DNA of 64,000 nt from DASRHT01 sp035650355 (GTDB taxonomy: Bacteria; Chloroflexota; Ktedonobacteria; Ktedonobacterales; Ktedonobacteraceae): the NCBI GenBank assembly GCA_035650355.1, contig DASRHT010000022.1, positions 1 through 64,000 of the forward strand. The letters run 5' to 3'. A program made the position numbers and the translations under genes. Below, in pieces: positions 54,798 through 62,823 of the stretch (positions within the stretch are counted from its first letter, which is position 1; the number at the start of each line of letters is the position of its first letter). Under the pieces are notes generated by a model, which saw only the letters and a program-made list of their open reading frames with translations, did no database searches and had not been told where the DNA came from.

Positions 54798-55490
54798 TTA
54801 GTACTTGACAGGTCCGCGCTGCGCCATCCTGCGCTCCTCTCGACGCTCCTCCCACTGCTCTTTGACAGCGGCGGCTGCCCACAAGTATTCGATGCTGCGC
54901 ACAAAGGCCAGGGTGGAGAGTGCGTAGAGCGCGACCGCATACAAAAAGATCAAAAAGGCGGACGAGGGAGGATCTGCATAGGTGGTCCTGCTGGCGATAA
55001 AGCTGTAATCCCCCAGGGTATCGACCACGAAAGCCAGACCCACCCAGACGGCAAAGAGGCCCAGGTGCTGCACCACTTCGATAGCGGCAAAGCCGTAGCC
55101 GGTACCGGCTCGCCCCCGCCTTCTCGTGCTCTTGCCAGGTGTGCCGGTCTGCTGGCGTTTCCAGCGGGTGTCAATGCGAAACACCAGGAAGAGTAAGGCT
55201 AACTGGAAACTAAAGGCGATGAACACACAAATGTCAAACGTGATGTTGGAGAAGTCAAGCGGTGGGGTCGCCTTGCCGGTAAACATCTGGTACAAGGCGC
55301 TCACGGTGGTATACATCTGCCAGCCATTGGCAGCGATGCCTCCGAGCACCCCGCCTGTGCCAAGCAGGGTCATGACCCCTGGGACGTGATGCACGGTGCG
55401 ATCTGGCAGCCCAGCCGTAAGCAGGCGGGTGACTTTCTCTTTGCCCGTTGGCGGCTGTTGCTGTTGGTAGTGGCGTTGCGGGAATGACAT
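54798..55490 (-). CDS. Membrane protein of the mobile-element operon
   Basis: A 230-residue protein with about four predicted membrane segments (near 38-60, 82-103, 130-155 and 175-200). Both ends are charged, and the middle loop is basic (KRQQTGTPGKSTRRRGRAG). AAGGAA lies upstream of the ATG. It is located 21 bp before the HerA/FtsK-type gene and probably co-transcribed with it, so a role in the same membrane complex is plausible. I do not recognise the family. Confidence 0.65.
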   Translation of the reverse strand: MSFPQRHYQQQQPPTGKEKVTRLLTAGLPDRTVHHVPGVMTLLGTGGVLGGIAANGWQMYTTVSALYQMFTGKATPPLDFSNITFDICVFIAFSFQLALLFLVFRIDTRWKRQQTGTPGKSTRRRGRAGTGYGFAAIEVVQHLGLFAVWVGLAFVVDTLGDYSFIASRTTYADPPSSAFLIFLYAVALYALSTLAFVRSIEYLWAAAAVKEQWEERREERRMAQRGPVKY

Positions 55491-55584
55491 GGGTTCTGGT
55501 TCCTTTCTGTCTGGATGAACGCGTAACGGTTGTCACACAGAGGTATGGCACGGACAATTGACGTTCCTGCTGTGGTGATGGCGT

Positions 55585-55776
55585 TCATGAGCCCTCTCCG
55601 TCCTGCTGCAAGGTGGGTGATGGGGGGAGCCCGTAGCGGTCCCAGACCTGTTGCAGGAGGGCCTGGGTGAGCGCGATAGCCTCGTGCGGTGTCGGCTCCC
55701 ACGCATCATAGAGCCCCTGTTCTTCCTCCGTCATCTCGTCGCGGTGCTTCATTTGCCATGCGGGAATGTCATGCAT
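55585..55776 (-). CDS. Small acidic protein of unknown function
   Basis: A 63-residue acidic protein with MTEEEQGLYDAWEPTPHEA and a helical second half (IALTQALLQQVWDRY). AAAGGAA lies 8 bp upstream of the ATG, and the start overlaps the 3' end of the sigma-factor gene by 28 bp. No family is recognised. Confidence 0.5.
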   Translation of the reverse strand: MHDIPAWQMKHRDEMTEEEQGLYDAWEPTPHEAIALTQALLQQVWDRYGLPPSPTLQQDGEGS

Positions 55777-56792
55777 TGGTGAGTTCCTTTCTGTTCTGCT
55801 GTGTTAGGATGCACGTTCGTGCGTCTCGGCTGCGTGGGGGGACGCGCTCCAGGGACGCTCTGCTGGGCGTGTGCTCGTATTTTGCTCATCGCACGGTGCT
55901 GAAGTTGGCGGACACGTTCTCGACTGATGCCAAGCACGCGGCCCACCTCAGCCATGCTGCGGGTGCCTCCTGTTTCCCTCTCGTCCAACCCAAAGCGCAA
56001 CATGATCACCGCTCGCTCTCGTTCGGTCAGACACGCGAGCAGGCTGGCGATCTCGTGCCGCTGTGCCTGGACGGCTTCCTCGTGGCAGAGCGCCTCGTCC
56101 GCAGGAGGCAGGCTGCCGTCCGCAATGAAATCGCCGAGCGTCGCCTCCTCATGGGCGCTCACGGGCCGGTCCAGGCTGAGCATCTGCCGATCAGCGGCCT
56201 GTGCCTGCTCGACCTCCGCAACGGAGAGGCCAAGTGCGGCGGCGATCTGCTCGGTGCTGGGCTCGCATCCGTGCTGCTCAAAGAGGCGCGCACGGGCGCG
56301 AGCAATGCGGCCTAGCCGCCCGTCCAGGTAGGAGGGCAGGCGGACCAGGCGCGCCGTCTGCTCCCGTCCTCGCCGGATTGCCTGGCTAATCCACCAGTAG
56401 GCGTAGGTACTAAACTTGGTGCCATACGCAGGGTCAAAGGACTCCAGCGCCCGCAAGAGGCCCAGGTTCCCATCCTGGATGAGGTCGGGCAGATCGCGCT
56501 CGTCTCGCTGGTAGCGTTGAGCGACGTGGACCACCAGGCGCAAATTTGCCGTGAGAAACTGCTCGCGGGCGACCTCGTCTCCGGCCTGGACCCGCAGGGC
56601 GAGCAGGTGTTCTTCCTCAGGGGAAAGCAGGGGCGTGGCCCCGATCTCCGAGAGGTAGAGCCCGAGCGCATCGGCGGCGGTAGCTGTAGCGGCGTCGGTG
56701 GAGGTGGCAAGGCAGGGGAATGGCCCCTGCGCTTGCTCGTCTTGCACTTGCGCCCGCACGAAAGGATCAGTGTTGTGCAGATGCAGCATCAC
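55749..56792 (-). CDS. Sigma-70 family RNA polymerase sigma factor (accessory, RpoD/SigA-like)
   Basis: A 347-residue sigma factor. Region 1.2 (DALGLYLSEIGATPLLSPEE), region 2 (LRLVVHVAQRY, then DLIQDGNLGLLRALESFD and STYAYWWISQAIRR), region 3 and region 4 (LTERERAVIMLRFGL, then ISRERVRQLQHRAM) are all present. It has the layout of a primary-type sigma but lacks a long region 1.1, and it lies inside a mobile module. It may direct transcription of element genes. The start overlaps the upstream small gene by 4 bp. Confidence 0.88.
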   Translation of the reverse strand: MMLHLHNTDPFVRAQVQDEQAQGPFPCLATSTDAATATAADALGLYLSEIGATPLLSPEEEHLLALRVQAGDEVAREQFLTANLRLVVHVAQRYQRDERDLPDLIQDGNLGLLRALESFDPAYGTKFSTYAYWWISQAIRRGREQTARLVRLPSYLDGRLGRIARARARLFEQHGCEPSTEQIAAALGLSVAEVEQAQAADRQMLSLDRPVSAHEEATLGDFIADGSLPPADEALCHEEAVQAQRHEIASLLACLTERERAVIMLRFGLDERETGGTRSMAEVGRVLGISRERVRQLQHRAMSKIRAHAQQSVPGARPPTQPRRTNVHPNTAEQKGTHQCMTFPHGK

Positions 56793-57169
56793 TCTTTGCC
56801 CTCCTGGTACCAGCTTCTCGGGAACGGGCCACGCAGCACCATCGGCGGCTCGTCCTCCTCCTCGGCTCGAATGGGGAGCACCGTGAGCGCACCGTGGTGG
56901 GTCTGCTTCCCACCACCGGCCACGCTCTCGGCTTGTGGGGGAGCAGTGAGAATGCTGTAGTCGGCAATATCCAGGGTGCCATTGACCTGTTGCAACAAGG
57001 CAAGATCAATGCTGCCGTTCCAGGCGATGAGGATGACCCCCTCTTGCCGGCGAAACGAGGCGGAGGAGGCGAGGATTTCGATCTCATCGGTGAGGGCAAA
57101 CAGCGCCTCCAGGTAACTCACCAGTTCCGTGCTATCGGGATGGCGGTACTGCAAAATCAGGTAATGCAT
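56789..57169 (-). CDS. Small protein of unknown function upstream of the sigma factor
   Basis: A 126-residue protein with the start at 57169, chosen because AAGGAAGGAA lies upstream and the start is well placed. The reading frame extends further upstream but overlaps the DUF5131 gene. The N-terminal half is alternating strand and helix (YLILQYRHPDSTELVSYLEA, then VILIAWNGSIDLALL). No family is recognised. It overlaps the sigma gene by 4 bp, so it could be a cognate regulator of that sigma factor (speculative). Confidence 0.6.
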   Translation of the reverse strand: MHYLILQYRHPDSTELVSYLEALFALTDEIEILASSASFRRQEGVILIAWNGSIDLALLQQVNGTLDIADYSILTAPPQAESVAGGGKQTHHGALTVLPIRAEEEDEPPMVLRGPFPRSWYQEGKE

Positions 57170-57197
57170 GAATGGTTCCTTCCTTCCTTGTCGGTGC

Positions 57198-58061
57198 TTA
57201 CCAGGAACAACACTGGGCACAGTAACTATAGGTGGGTTCGTGTTTGTCTTCGTAGTAGCCTTCCAGCAGCCGGAACTGCTGCCCACACACCTCACACACC
57301 CGCCGCTCGGCGGGCTCGGGAAAGTCGTCCCAGGTCCGTCCGTCCAGGGTGCGTCCGCCGGCTTTGGGGGTGCGACCTCCCCATTGCTTGTGAAAGAAGG
57401 CCACGCCTGCTGCACGGCACCGGCCCCGCAGATCGCGCACCCACTCAGGATGGCAGGGCCGCGCACGAGGGCCGCTTTCGCCACCGGTGATGAGCCAATC
57501 AATGCCATCAAGCTTGAGCGAGGGCAGCGGCCCCAACAGCGGCTCACAGGAGAGAAAGCGGACTGCGGCGGGAACTTCCCGTAACGCATTGGCCCGAGGA
57601 GTCAGGCGGTCCTCTTCGATGCTCACGCCCATCCACACATTGTCAGGCCAGGTGAGCCGCCACCCCAATTGGCGCGGACGTCCGGCGCGTTTGGTGAGCA
57701 CCTGGAAGGTATGCCAATGCGCCTGCCGCATCACGTCGAAGACCTGGATGATGTAGTCGTCCGGCACGTCACTATGGAAGAGGTCCGACATCGAATTGAC
57801 GAAAAAGCGTTTCGGCTGCTTGATGTGGAGCGGCTGCTCCAAGCGTTCGGGCAGGAGTTGTATCTGCGAGAAGGGCTTCGCGTACTGCGCCGGCATGGCT
57901 CTCCCGTTGGGATAGCGTCCGCCCAGGCGCTGGTACACGGCGTTTCGCATGTCGTGGAGGGCGAAGGCGTAACAGTGGTCACAGCCTGTCGTCACACGAG
58001 TGCAGCCGGTGAGCGGGTTCCAGGTGGCGTCACACCATTCAATCGCGGACATACCGGTCAT
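57198..58061 (-). CDS. DUF5131 (phage Gp37/Gp68-like) protein
   Basis: A 287-residue protein started at 58061, where AAAGGAGGTGAG gives a near-ideal ribosome site; a longer frame reaches 58133. The DUF5131 hallmarks are IEWCDATWNPLTGC, a Cys triad (GCTRVTTGCDHCYA), FVNSMSDLFH and WLITGGESGPRARP. The family is common in phages and mobile elements. The cysteine pattern suggests a metal or Fe-S site related to radical-SAM folds. A C-terminal extension adds two more Cys pairs (CEVCGQ, CAQCC). The function is not established. Confidence 0.85.
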   Translation of the reverse strand: MTGMSAIEWCDATWNPLTGCTRVTTGCDHCYAFALHDMRNAVYQRLGGRYPNGRAMPAQYAKPFSQIQLLPERLEQPLHIKQPKRFFVNSMSDLFHSDVPDDYIIQVFDVMRQAHWHTFQVLTKRAGRPRQLGWRLTWPDNVWMGVSIEEDRLTPRANALREVPAAVRFLSCEPLLGPLPSLKLDGIDWLITGGESGPRARPCHPEWVRDLRGRCRAAGVAFFHKQWGGRTPKAGGRTLDGRTWDDFPEPAERRVCEVCGQQFRLLEGYYEDKHEPTYSYCAQCCSW

Positions 58062-58300
58062 GGTCTCACCTCCTTTGCTGCTCTCGGGGTGACACGACGC
58101 TGCTGCTGGCTGCTGCGCTGGCTTCTTCTCCATACGCGCTCCCCTTCCAGGCTGCGCAGGTAGGCAAGCTCGGCGCGGCGCTCCTCCTTCGGGTCGGAAA
58201 AGTCGCGCCCAGGAGTAAAAAGGGTGGGCTGGGTTCCTGGGCTGGGCTGGCGAGCTGGCTGCACGGCTTGGCGCTGCTGGAGCGTGGTTCGACTCGTCAT
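58058..58300 (-). CDS. Small basic protein of the mobile-element operon
   Basis: An 80-residue, Gln/Arg-rich, probably disordered protein (for example TTLQQRQAVQPARQPSPGTQ). The start at 58300 has AAAGGA upstream, and the stop overlaps the DUF5131 start by 4 bp, which supports it as a real coupled gene. No family is recognised. Confidence 0.5.
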   Translation of the reverse strand: MTSRTTLQQRQAVQPARQPSPGTQPTLFTPGRDFSDPKEERRAELAYLRSLEGERVWRRSQRSSQQQRRVTPRAAKEVRP

Positions 58301-58343
58301 AATGTAGTCCTTTCTGCCGGACGCCGAGACGTCCGGCTCTCTG

Positions 58344-58538
58344 TTACAGGGAGAAGCCAGCCGCTTCTGCGAGGACCTGTTGGCAGGCATCGCATGTCAG
58401 TGCGACAGCCGCTTCGTCCCAGACAAACACGGCGGCAGCCTCTCCCGTTTCGTTCTGCTCATCCGTCTCATCAGTACAGCAGTCTGCGCAGAGCGCGTAC
58501 CCACCGGAGAAGGTATAGCCAATCGGATCGTGCGACAT
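58344..58538 (-). CDS. Small zinc-ribbon-like protein
   Basis: A 64-residue protein started at 58538 after AAGGAGG. Two cysteine pairs (CADCC and CDAC) separated by an acidic segment suggest a zinc-binding knuckle. No family is recognised. Confidence 0.55.
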   Translation of the reverse strand: MSHDPIGYTFSGGYALCADCCTDETDEQNETGEAAAVFVWDEAAVALTCDACQQVLAEAAGFSL

Positions 58539-58548
58539 CAGGTCCTCC

Positions 58549-58746
58549 TTAATTGAGCAGGCTGCCAGGGTCATCCACGACATACGAGAGGGAGCCTTCC
58601 ACGACGGTAGGAGCGGAGGTATCGCCAGCACAGTAACAGGTGGGGTCTCCACAACAGTACCCATTTTCGGCAGTGTGGACCAGATCATCCTCCATCGGGA
58701 TAACAAACACGGGGTACAGCTCATGCGGGTCAAATGCGTGTGTCAT
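58549..58746 (-). CDS. Small cysteine-containing acidic protein
   Basis: A 65-residue acidic protein with YCCGDPTCYCAG in the middle, a likely metal knuckle. AAAGGAGG lies about 9 bp upstream of the ATG at 58746, which supports translation. It is 10 bp before the next small gene. The family is unknown. Confidence 0.5.
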   Translation of the reverse strand: MTHAFDPHELYPVFVIPMEDDLVHTAENGYCCGDPTCYCAGDTSAPTVVEGSLSYVVDDPGSLLN

Positions 58747-58770
58747 CGCGTGCGCCTCCTTTGCGCGTGC

Positions 58771-58842
58771 TTGACACCCAGACGCGAGCGGGGCATAATG
58801 CTCTGCGTAAGCGGTCTAGGGTGAACTTCACAAGGACTAGAC
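58771..58842 (+). promoter_or_regulatory. Consensus promoter opposing the mobile-element operon, with nested palindromes
   Basis: TTGACA (58771-58776) and CATAAT (58794-58799) are spaced by exactly 17 bp on the plus strand, where no protein gene follows. Just downstream, GTCTAG and CTAGAC (58814-58819, 58837-58842) enclose GTGAA-C-TTCAC (58821-58831). An antisense or small structured RNA is the simplest reading. Confidence 0.5.
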
Positions 58843-58908
58843 AACTTGCTCTGCCCGTGAGTGTTGGTAGCACTGGCGGGCGTTTCTACTAAGGACAACA
58901 GGATGTGA

Positions 58909-59064
58909 CTATTCCAGCGGGCGTACCCACTGCCTGAGGGCCTGCGCTTGTTGCCGATACGCTTTGAGCAAGCGGCGTTGCTTGCGGCTGGCCCACCAGT
59001 GGGTAACAAACCCTATCCAGAAAACAAGGAGCGTCCAGAAAAACCAGGCGAACAATGCATCCAT
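58909..59064 (-). CDS. Tiny membrane protein (51 residues)
   Basis: A 51-residue reading frame from ATG 59064 to TAG. It begins with a membrane helix (ALFAWFFWTLLVFWIGFVTH), followed by a basic amphipathic tail (RKQRRLLKAYRQQAQALRQW). TAGGAG precedes the start and overlaps the stop of the tiny gene before it. Function unknown; it resembles small holin-like or regulatory membrane peptides in size only. Confidence 0.5.
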   Translation of the reverse strand: MDALFAWFFWTLLVFWIGFVTHWWASRKQRRLLKAYRQQAQALRQWVRPLE

Positions 59065-59076
59065 CGCGGTGCGCTC

Positions 59077-59199
59077 CTAGTAGTAACGATAGCGGTCGCT
59101 GCGAGGGCGGCGACCAAACAACAATCCGCCGATAATCACACAGACCAGGCACAAAGACACGAGAAACCACAGGTTCATACTAAAAGTGATGTTCATCAT
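59077..59199 (-). CDS. Tiny membrane protein (40 residues)
   Basis: A 40-residue reading frame from ATG 59199 to TAG. One membrane helix (LWFLVSLCLVCVIIGGLLFG) is followed by a short Arg/Tyr tail (RRPRSDRYRYY). TAGGAG lies about 10 bp upstream of the start. It is adjacent to the 51-residue membrane gene, and the two look like a pair. Function unknown. Confidence 0.5.
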   Translation of the reverse strand: MMNITFSMNLWFLVSLCLVCVIIGGLLFGRRPRSDRYRYY

Positions 59200-59314
59200 C
59201 GTTTCAATCTCCTACAAACACATCAGGGACGACTCACCGAACGGTATCCATGTGACGGGCTACGAATGCTCCAAAAAACAATGCGTGCGGCGAGAAGGAA
59301 CCGCGCAGGGGTCT

Positions 59315-59527
59315 TTAGTCGTGGTGCCGAAACTGTTCTTGCAGCGAGACGTACAGGCGATAGGTTTCATCGCTATCGAGGCGCAACGCGTTCTCTGCAA
59401 GGTACGGGGTGTCTTCATCGTTGGCGACAAGATCAATGGTGCCGTCTTCGTACTGCAACAGCGTGTGCTGCCCTAAGTCTAGTTCGTGAAGAAGCGGTAT
59501 GTTTTCAGAAGAGCGTGCGTGTTCCAT
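59315..59527 (-). CDS. Small acidic protein at the head of the mobile-element operon
   Basis: A 70-residue acidic protein started at 59527, with AAAGGGA upstream (a frame extension to 59572 lacks a better site). It contains LHELDLGQHTLLQYEDGTID and a helical end. It is not assigned to a family. Small acidic proteins at this place are often anti-restriction or regulatory proteins, but nothing here proves it. Confidence 0.5.
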   Translation of the reverse strand: MEHARSSENIPLLHELDLGQHTLLQYEDGTIDLVANDEDTPYLAENALRLDSDETYRLYVSLQEQFRHHD

Positions 59528-59958
59528 TGGGTTCCCTTTCCACGAGGCGCATGTGCTCAAAAAAACGATCAAGATGCTTTACAGAAAAATAGGCCGATGC
59601 CCGCTGTTTCCCCTCTTCTGCTTGCAGCTTGATTTTCGGGCGTCCCTAGATCCTTGCCGCCGCAGGTTCCGATCAGTGAATGCTGCTCATATGTGAGTGT
59701 ATCTTCAGGGAACAGCAGCATGGGTATTTGGTTGTAAATGTGCTTTGATATTACGTACTATATGCTTATATTTGTAAGTTGCGTTTACTAACGTATATCA
59801 CGTTGTAAAGATAACATATTTCTTTCTGAAAGTCAAGGCATTTTCATATCAGATTATCTTTAAAGACTTTCCCATCAAAACATCCTTTACGTAGATTTGT
59901 GCAACTTGCATTATTGAGGTAAAATTAGTTGGTATAAGACTGATGAGAGAGGTGTTGC
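59528..59958 (+). promoter_or_regulatory. AT-rich junction region with candidate promoter
   Basis: No gene is seen in these 431 bp. Base composition turns clearly AT-rich from about 59730, in contrast to the GC-rich mobile module, which marks a probable element border. TTGTGC (59897-59902) and TAAAAT (59920-59925), spaced by 17 bp, form a plausible promoter for the following gene. TGCTGCT and AGCAGCA around 59690-59730 can pair. Confidence 0.4.
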
Positions 59959-60951
59959 ATGGACCCTATTCACGAGAAAAATGATTACACAGCTAAAGAA
60001 GCTCAAGAGGTTCTCGGCGGCATAACCTACAGCGCACTGAAAAACCATGTACGTGCAGGTCGTATACGAAGCATCATACCGCCTGGAAAACGACAATCAG
60101 TTTACCTCAGAGAAGATGTAGACCGATTGCGACAATCTCAAGAGCAAAAATCCTATTACACAGCTAAAGAAGCTCAAGAAGTTCTCGGTATGACCTACAG
60201 CGCACTTAGAAATCAGGTCGATGCAGGGAATATAGCTGACACGATACTGCCTGGAAGTCGTCATGCTGTCTATAACAAAGAAGATGTAGACCGGCTCAAA
60301 GCTGAAATGGATGCTTGGCTTCTCAGCAAACGTCAAACAGAACTACCAGCAGCTAAATTTGTTAAGGCGACAATCGAGGATATGCCGGAAGCAGTGGCAT
60401 TAGCGGGGGAAGTATTTGGAGGTCTCAACACCATTCCAACTGAAAAGCGTGTTTCGTGGTTGGAGAAGAACTCAGATATAGATTACCTTTTGGTACATGA
60501 AGGGATAATGGTAGGCTTTCTCTCGCTGGTCCCGCTGCGACCTGAGACTATCGACGACCTGATGACCTTGAGGCGCTATGCAAAAGACCTGACAGCAGAC
60601 GACATTTTGCCATATGAGCCGAATGTACCTGTAGATATCTATGGGATGGCAATCGGGGTAAAACCTGGCTTCAGTAAAAGTCAAAAACGGGCGTATGGTC
60701 AGCGGCTCATACTTGGAGCAAGGGAGGTCATCCTTGACTTAGGGAGGCGAGGAATATCTATTCATCACATCATCGCACACAGCTTTACGCCGGACGGGAT
60801 AAGGCTGATGAGACATATAGGGTTTGTCGAAACGCCGCCGAAAGCGCCAGGATTACGAGACTTCCTGATAGATGTGGAAAACTCAGGTGTACCATTCATC
60901 ATGGAGTACAGGCGAGAGTTAGCTGCATGGAGGGAACGAAACAAGCAATAA
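59959..60951 (+). CDS. Tandem helix-turn-helix protein with GNAT acetyltransferase domain
   Basis: A 330-residue protein. Two nearly identical MerR/excisionase-type HTH units occupy about 12-55 and 66-112 (YTAKEAQEVLG, then TYSALKNHV or TYSALRNQV, each ending with EDVDRL). The remaining about 200 residues look like a GNAT fold (KATIEDMPEAVALAGEVF, GFLSLVPLRP, and SQKRAYGQRLILGAREVI). The combination suggests a DNA-bound regulator with acyltransferase or ligand-sensing function. The two HTH units are almost identical at DNA level over about 33 bp, so the duplication is recent. Its own promoter and terminator make it monocistronic. Confidence 0.75.
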   Translation: MDPIHEKNDYTAKEAQEVLGGITYSALKNHVRAGRIRSIIPPGKRQSVYLREDVDRLRQSQEQKSYYTAKEAQEVLGMTYSALRNQVDAGNIADTILPGSRHAVYNKEDVDRLKAEMDAWLLSKRQTELPAAKFVKATIEDMPEAVALAGEVFGGLNTIPTEKRVSWLEKNSDIDYLLVHEGIMVGFLSLVPLRPETIDDLMTLRRYAKDLTADDILPYEPNVPVDIYGMAIGVKPGFSKSQKRAYGQRLILGAREVILDLGRRGISIHHIIAHSFTPDGIRLMRHIGFVETPPKAPGLRDFLIDVENSGVPFIMEYRRELAAWRERNKQ

Positions 60952-60983
60952 AATAAAAGGAAGACCCATCATAACAACAAACC

Positions 60984-61019
60984 ACCATCTAAGTAGCGAA
61001 AGCTGCAAGGATGGTTTTT
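60984..61019 (+). terminator. Terminator after the HTH-GNAT gene
   Basis: ACCATC and GATGGT (60984-60989, 61010-61015) enclose an inner AGC-GAAA-GCT hairpin with a GNRA loop. A T5 run follows. Confidence 0.6.
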
Positions 61020-61146
61020 CATGGTCAAAACCATGCCATAAAACGCTATATTTTCAAACACTAGTCTGCTATACTTGGGCCAGCTATCTATATAAAAAAA
61101 TTCGGAGCGGCATCTATGCAAGGAAGCCGTTAAAAAGGAGCATTGC

Positions 61147-61791
61147 GTGAGTTTGACTATAGACCTTGCACGGAGAGTCCTTGAAGCTTGTAAACAGCGT
61201 GCAAATGAGTTGCGTAGCCCAGTGAGTATCGCCATCGTCGATGCCGGAGGCCATCTCGTCCTGGTTGAAAGAATGATGGCCCCCTATGGATGGGCTACCG
61301 TGCAAATAAGCATCGCCAAAGCCACCACAGCCGTCATGTTCAATCAGTCTACGGATGCAGTCGCCCAGTGGGGGTCCACAATCCCTGGTTTCGCTTCTAG
61401 TATGGCCGAGATGAGCCAGGGGAAATTTATCATGGCCGCCGGTGGGTGGCCTATCCGTTTAAATCGGGTTACTATCGGCGGTATTGGCGTGAGTGGCGGC
61501 AACGCTCCTGGTCGCGACGACGAAATTGCGCGTGCAGGTTTAGCCATCATGGAAGCGCAGGATGCCCCGGTTCCATCTATGCGGCAGCCTGTTCAGCCGA
61601 CCCCTGTTTATGCGCAATCAGTGACCTCTTCAATGCAACCTTCACCGGTATATCCATTTCAACCGGCACAACCATCAAATCCCCCGGCTACTTCGCATCT
61701 GGGGATCGAGCCAAATGCGCCCGCTCAGGAAAGTTCTTACGATGCAGGACCAGCAGAATCAGATCAATACAACGAAAGTAGCAACGGTTAG
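61147..61791 (+). CDS. GlcG/HbpS-like (DUF336) protein
   Basis: A 214-residue protein that begins at GTG with AAGGAG 7 bp upstream. Residues 1-140 are a complete GlcG/HbpS-type domain: SVAIVDAGGHLVLVER-like (here VSIAIVDAGGHLVLVERM), SIAKATTAVMF, and TIGGIGVSGGNAPGRDDEIA. Members bind haem or small ligands or form oligomers of unknown function. Residues about 150-214 are a Pro/Gln/Ser-rich disordered tail not usual for the family. Convergent with the LipM-like gene, sharing a terminator. Confidence 0.82.
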   Translation: MSLTIDLARRVLEACKQRANELRSPVSIAIVDAGGHLVLVERMMAPYGWATVQISIAKATTAVMFNQSTDAVAQWGSTIPGFASSMAEMSQGKFIMAAGGWPIRLNRVTIGGIGVSGGNAPGRDDEIARAGLAIMEAQDAPVPSMRQPVQPTPVYAQSVTSSMQPSPVYPFQPAQPSNPPATSHLGIEPNAPAQESSYDAGPAESDQYNESSNG

Positions 61792-61823
61792 TAGCATAAT
61801 AGCAATATACCCGTAAAATCTAC

Positions 61824-61871
61824 GGGAAATATCAATACCTGGTTTTATTGATATTTCCCTATGGTTTTTTT
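61824..61871. terminator. Bidirectional terminator between convergent genes
   Basis: A 14-bp perfect stem GGGAAATATCAATA / TATTGATATTTCCC (61824-61837, 61846-61859) with an eight-base loop, followed by a T7 run. An upstream CCCGTA-AAATC-TACGGG stem (61810-61826) overlaps it, so two mutually exclusive folds exist. Confidence 0.75.
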
Positions 61872-62748
61872 AGCTATCTTCAAACCCATCCTTTTCTGCG
61901 CCTGCAACGCTTGTGGATACGGTTGCAGAGGTCGAGACGAGCTTGACCCGCTCTTTGCGCCAGACTAGCTTGCTATATTTCTCTGTCACCAGTTGTTGCG
62001 CCAACTCCCGTTCCGATACGCTCAACTCGCCAGGGTAGAATGTTGTCTGTAAGGCCGCGCCGAAGCCATAATGAAACGCCTGCGCCACCTCTTCCCAGGC
62101 GATATTTGGGACAAAAGTACGCAATGGCGTGGTTTTTTCTTTGTAAAGGGCCAGAGCATCTTCTCGTGCGGCGTCTGAAGAGAAACGCAGCAGTGTGAAA
62201 AATTCGGCGGCGCGATCATCGAGCGGCAACGATCCCTGTTGGAGTAGCGCGTCATCTTTCCATACCTGCGCGCTCCCCACCAGCTTGAAGCCACCGGCGG
62301 TCAGATCGGCCTGGGTCGAAGAGGCGAAGCAGGCGGCAGAGGGGTGCTTATGCACACGTTCATCGCTCAATATCGCCTGCACACCTAGCTTCTGCAGCGC
62401 GGCGATCAGCCCCTGCGCCAGGTAAGCGTAAGCGGCGACCACGCCTGACGGCACGCCATCGCCTTTGCCGATCACGATGCTGTAGGTGAATTCGTCGCGA
62501 TGGTAGACGGCTCGTCCCCCGGTGGGGCGGCGCACTAAAGCAACGCCGCGCTGCTGACAGGCATCGCTCTCTATCTCGCGCTCAATATTTTGAAAGCGGC
62601 CTAGAGAGATGGAGGGCTGCGACCAGCGAAATACGCGCAGGGTGGCAGGGACCTTCCCCTGTAAATAATGAGTTAATATAGCCTCGTCGATTGCCATATT
62701 AAGCGCGGCATCCAGGGTGCCTGTATCGAGAAAACGATATGAAGCCAT
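61870..62748 (-). CDS. Lipoate-protein ligase A / octanoyltransferase LipM-like enzyme
   Basis: A 292-residue member of the biotin/lipoate ligase fold. Key segments are SISLGRFQNIERE, RRPTGGRAVYH, a Cys at 140 in SAACFASS (the position of the LipM nucleophile), and GGFKLVGSAQ with Lys155. The Cys favours an octanoyl-ACP:protein transferase over an ATP-dependent ligase, but both are possible by eye. It acts in lipoylation of 2-oxoacid dehydrogenase or glycine-cleavage proteins. It follows the tgt gene by 75 bp on the same strand. Confidence 0.82.
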   Translation of the reverse strand: MASYRFLDTGTLDAALNMAIDEAILTHYLQGKVPATLRVFRWSQPSISLGRFQNIEREIESDACQQRGVALVRRPTGGRAVYHRDEFTYSIVIGKGDGVPSGVVAAYAYLAQGLIAALQKLGVQAILSDERVHKHPSAACFASSTQADLTAGGFKLVGSAQVWKDDALLQQGSLPLDDRAAEFFTLLRFSSDAAREDALALYKEKTTPLRTFVPNIAWEEVAQAFHYGFGAALQTTFYPGELSVSERELAQQLVTEKYSKLVWRKERVKLVSTSATVSTSVAGAEKDGFEDS

Positions 62749-62823
62749 TTGTGTATACCTTTACTGATAGATAATGCCTGTATTTCGCTCACGGTTGTAT
62801 GCTTCTCGCTGCGTCGATACCGC

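Noticed and set aside
54375..55196. Plus-strand frame of 273 codons
   Set aside because: Antisense to the N terminus of the ATPase and the membrane protein. It is His/Gln-rich without domain features.
55255..55702. Minus-strand frames of 100-110 codons between the small acidic gene and the membrane-protein gene
   Set aside because: They overlap the well-supported 230-residue membrane protein in another frame and give basic, featureless translations.
55689..57584. Several plus-strand frames of 130-256 codons opposite the sigma and DUF5131 genes
   Set aside because: All are shadows of genes with recognisable sigma-70 and DUF5131 motifs.
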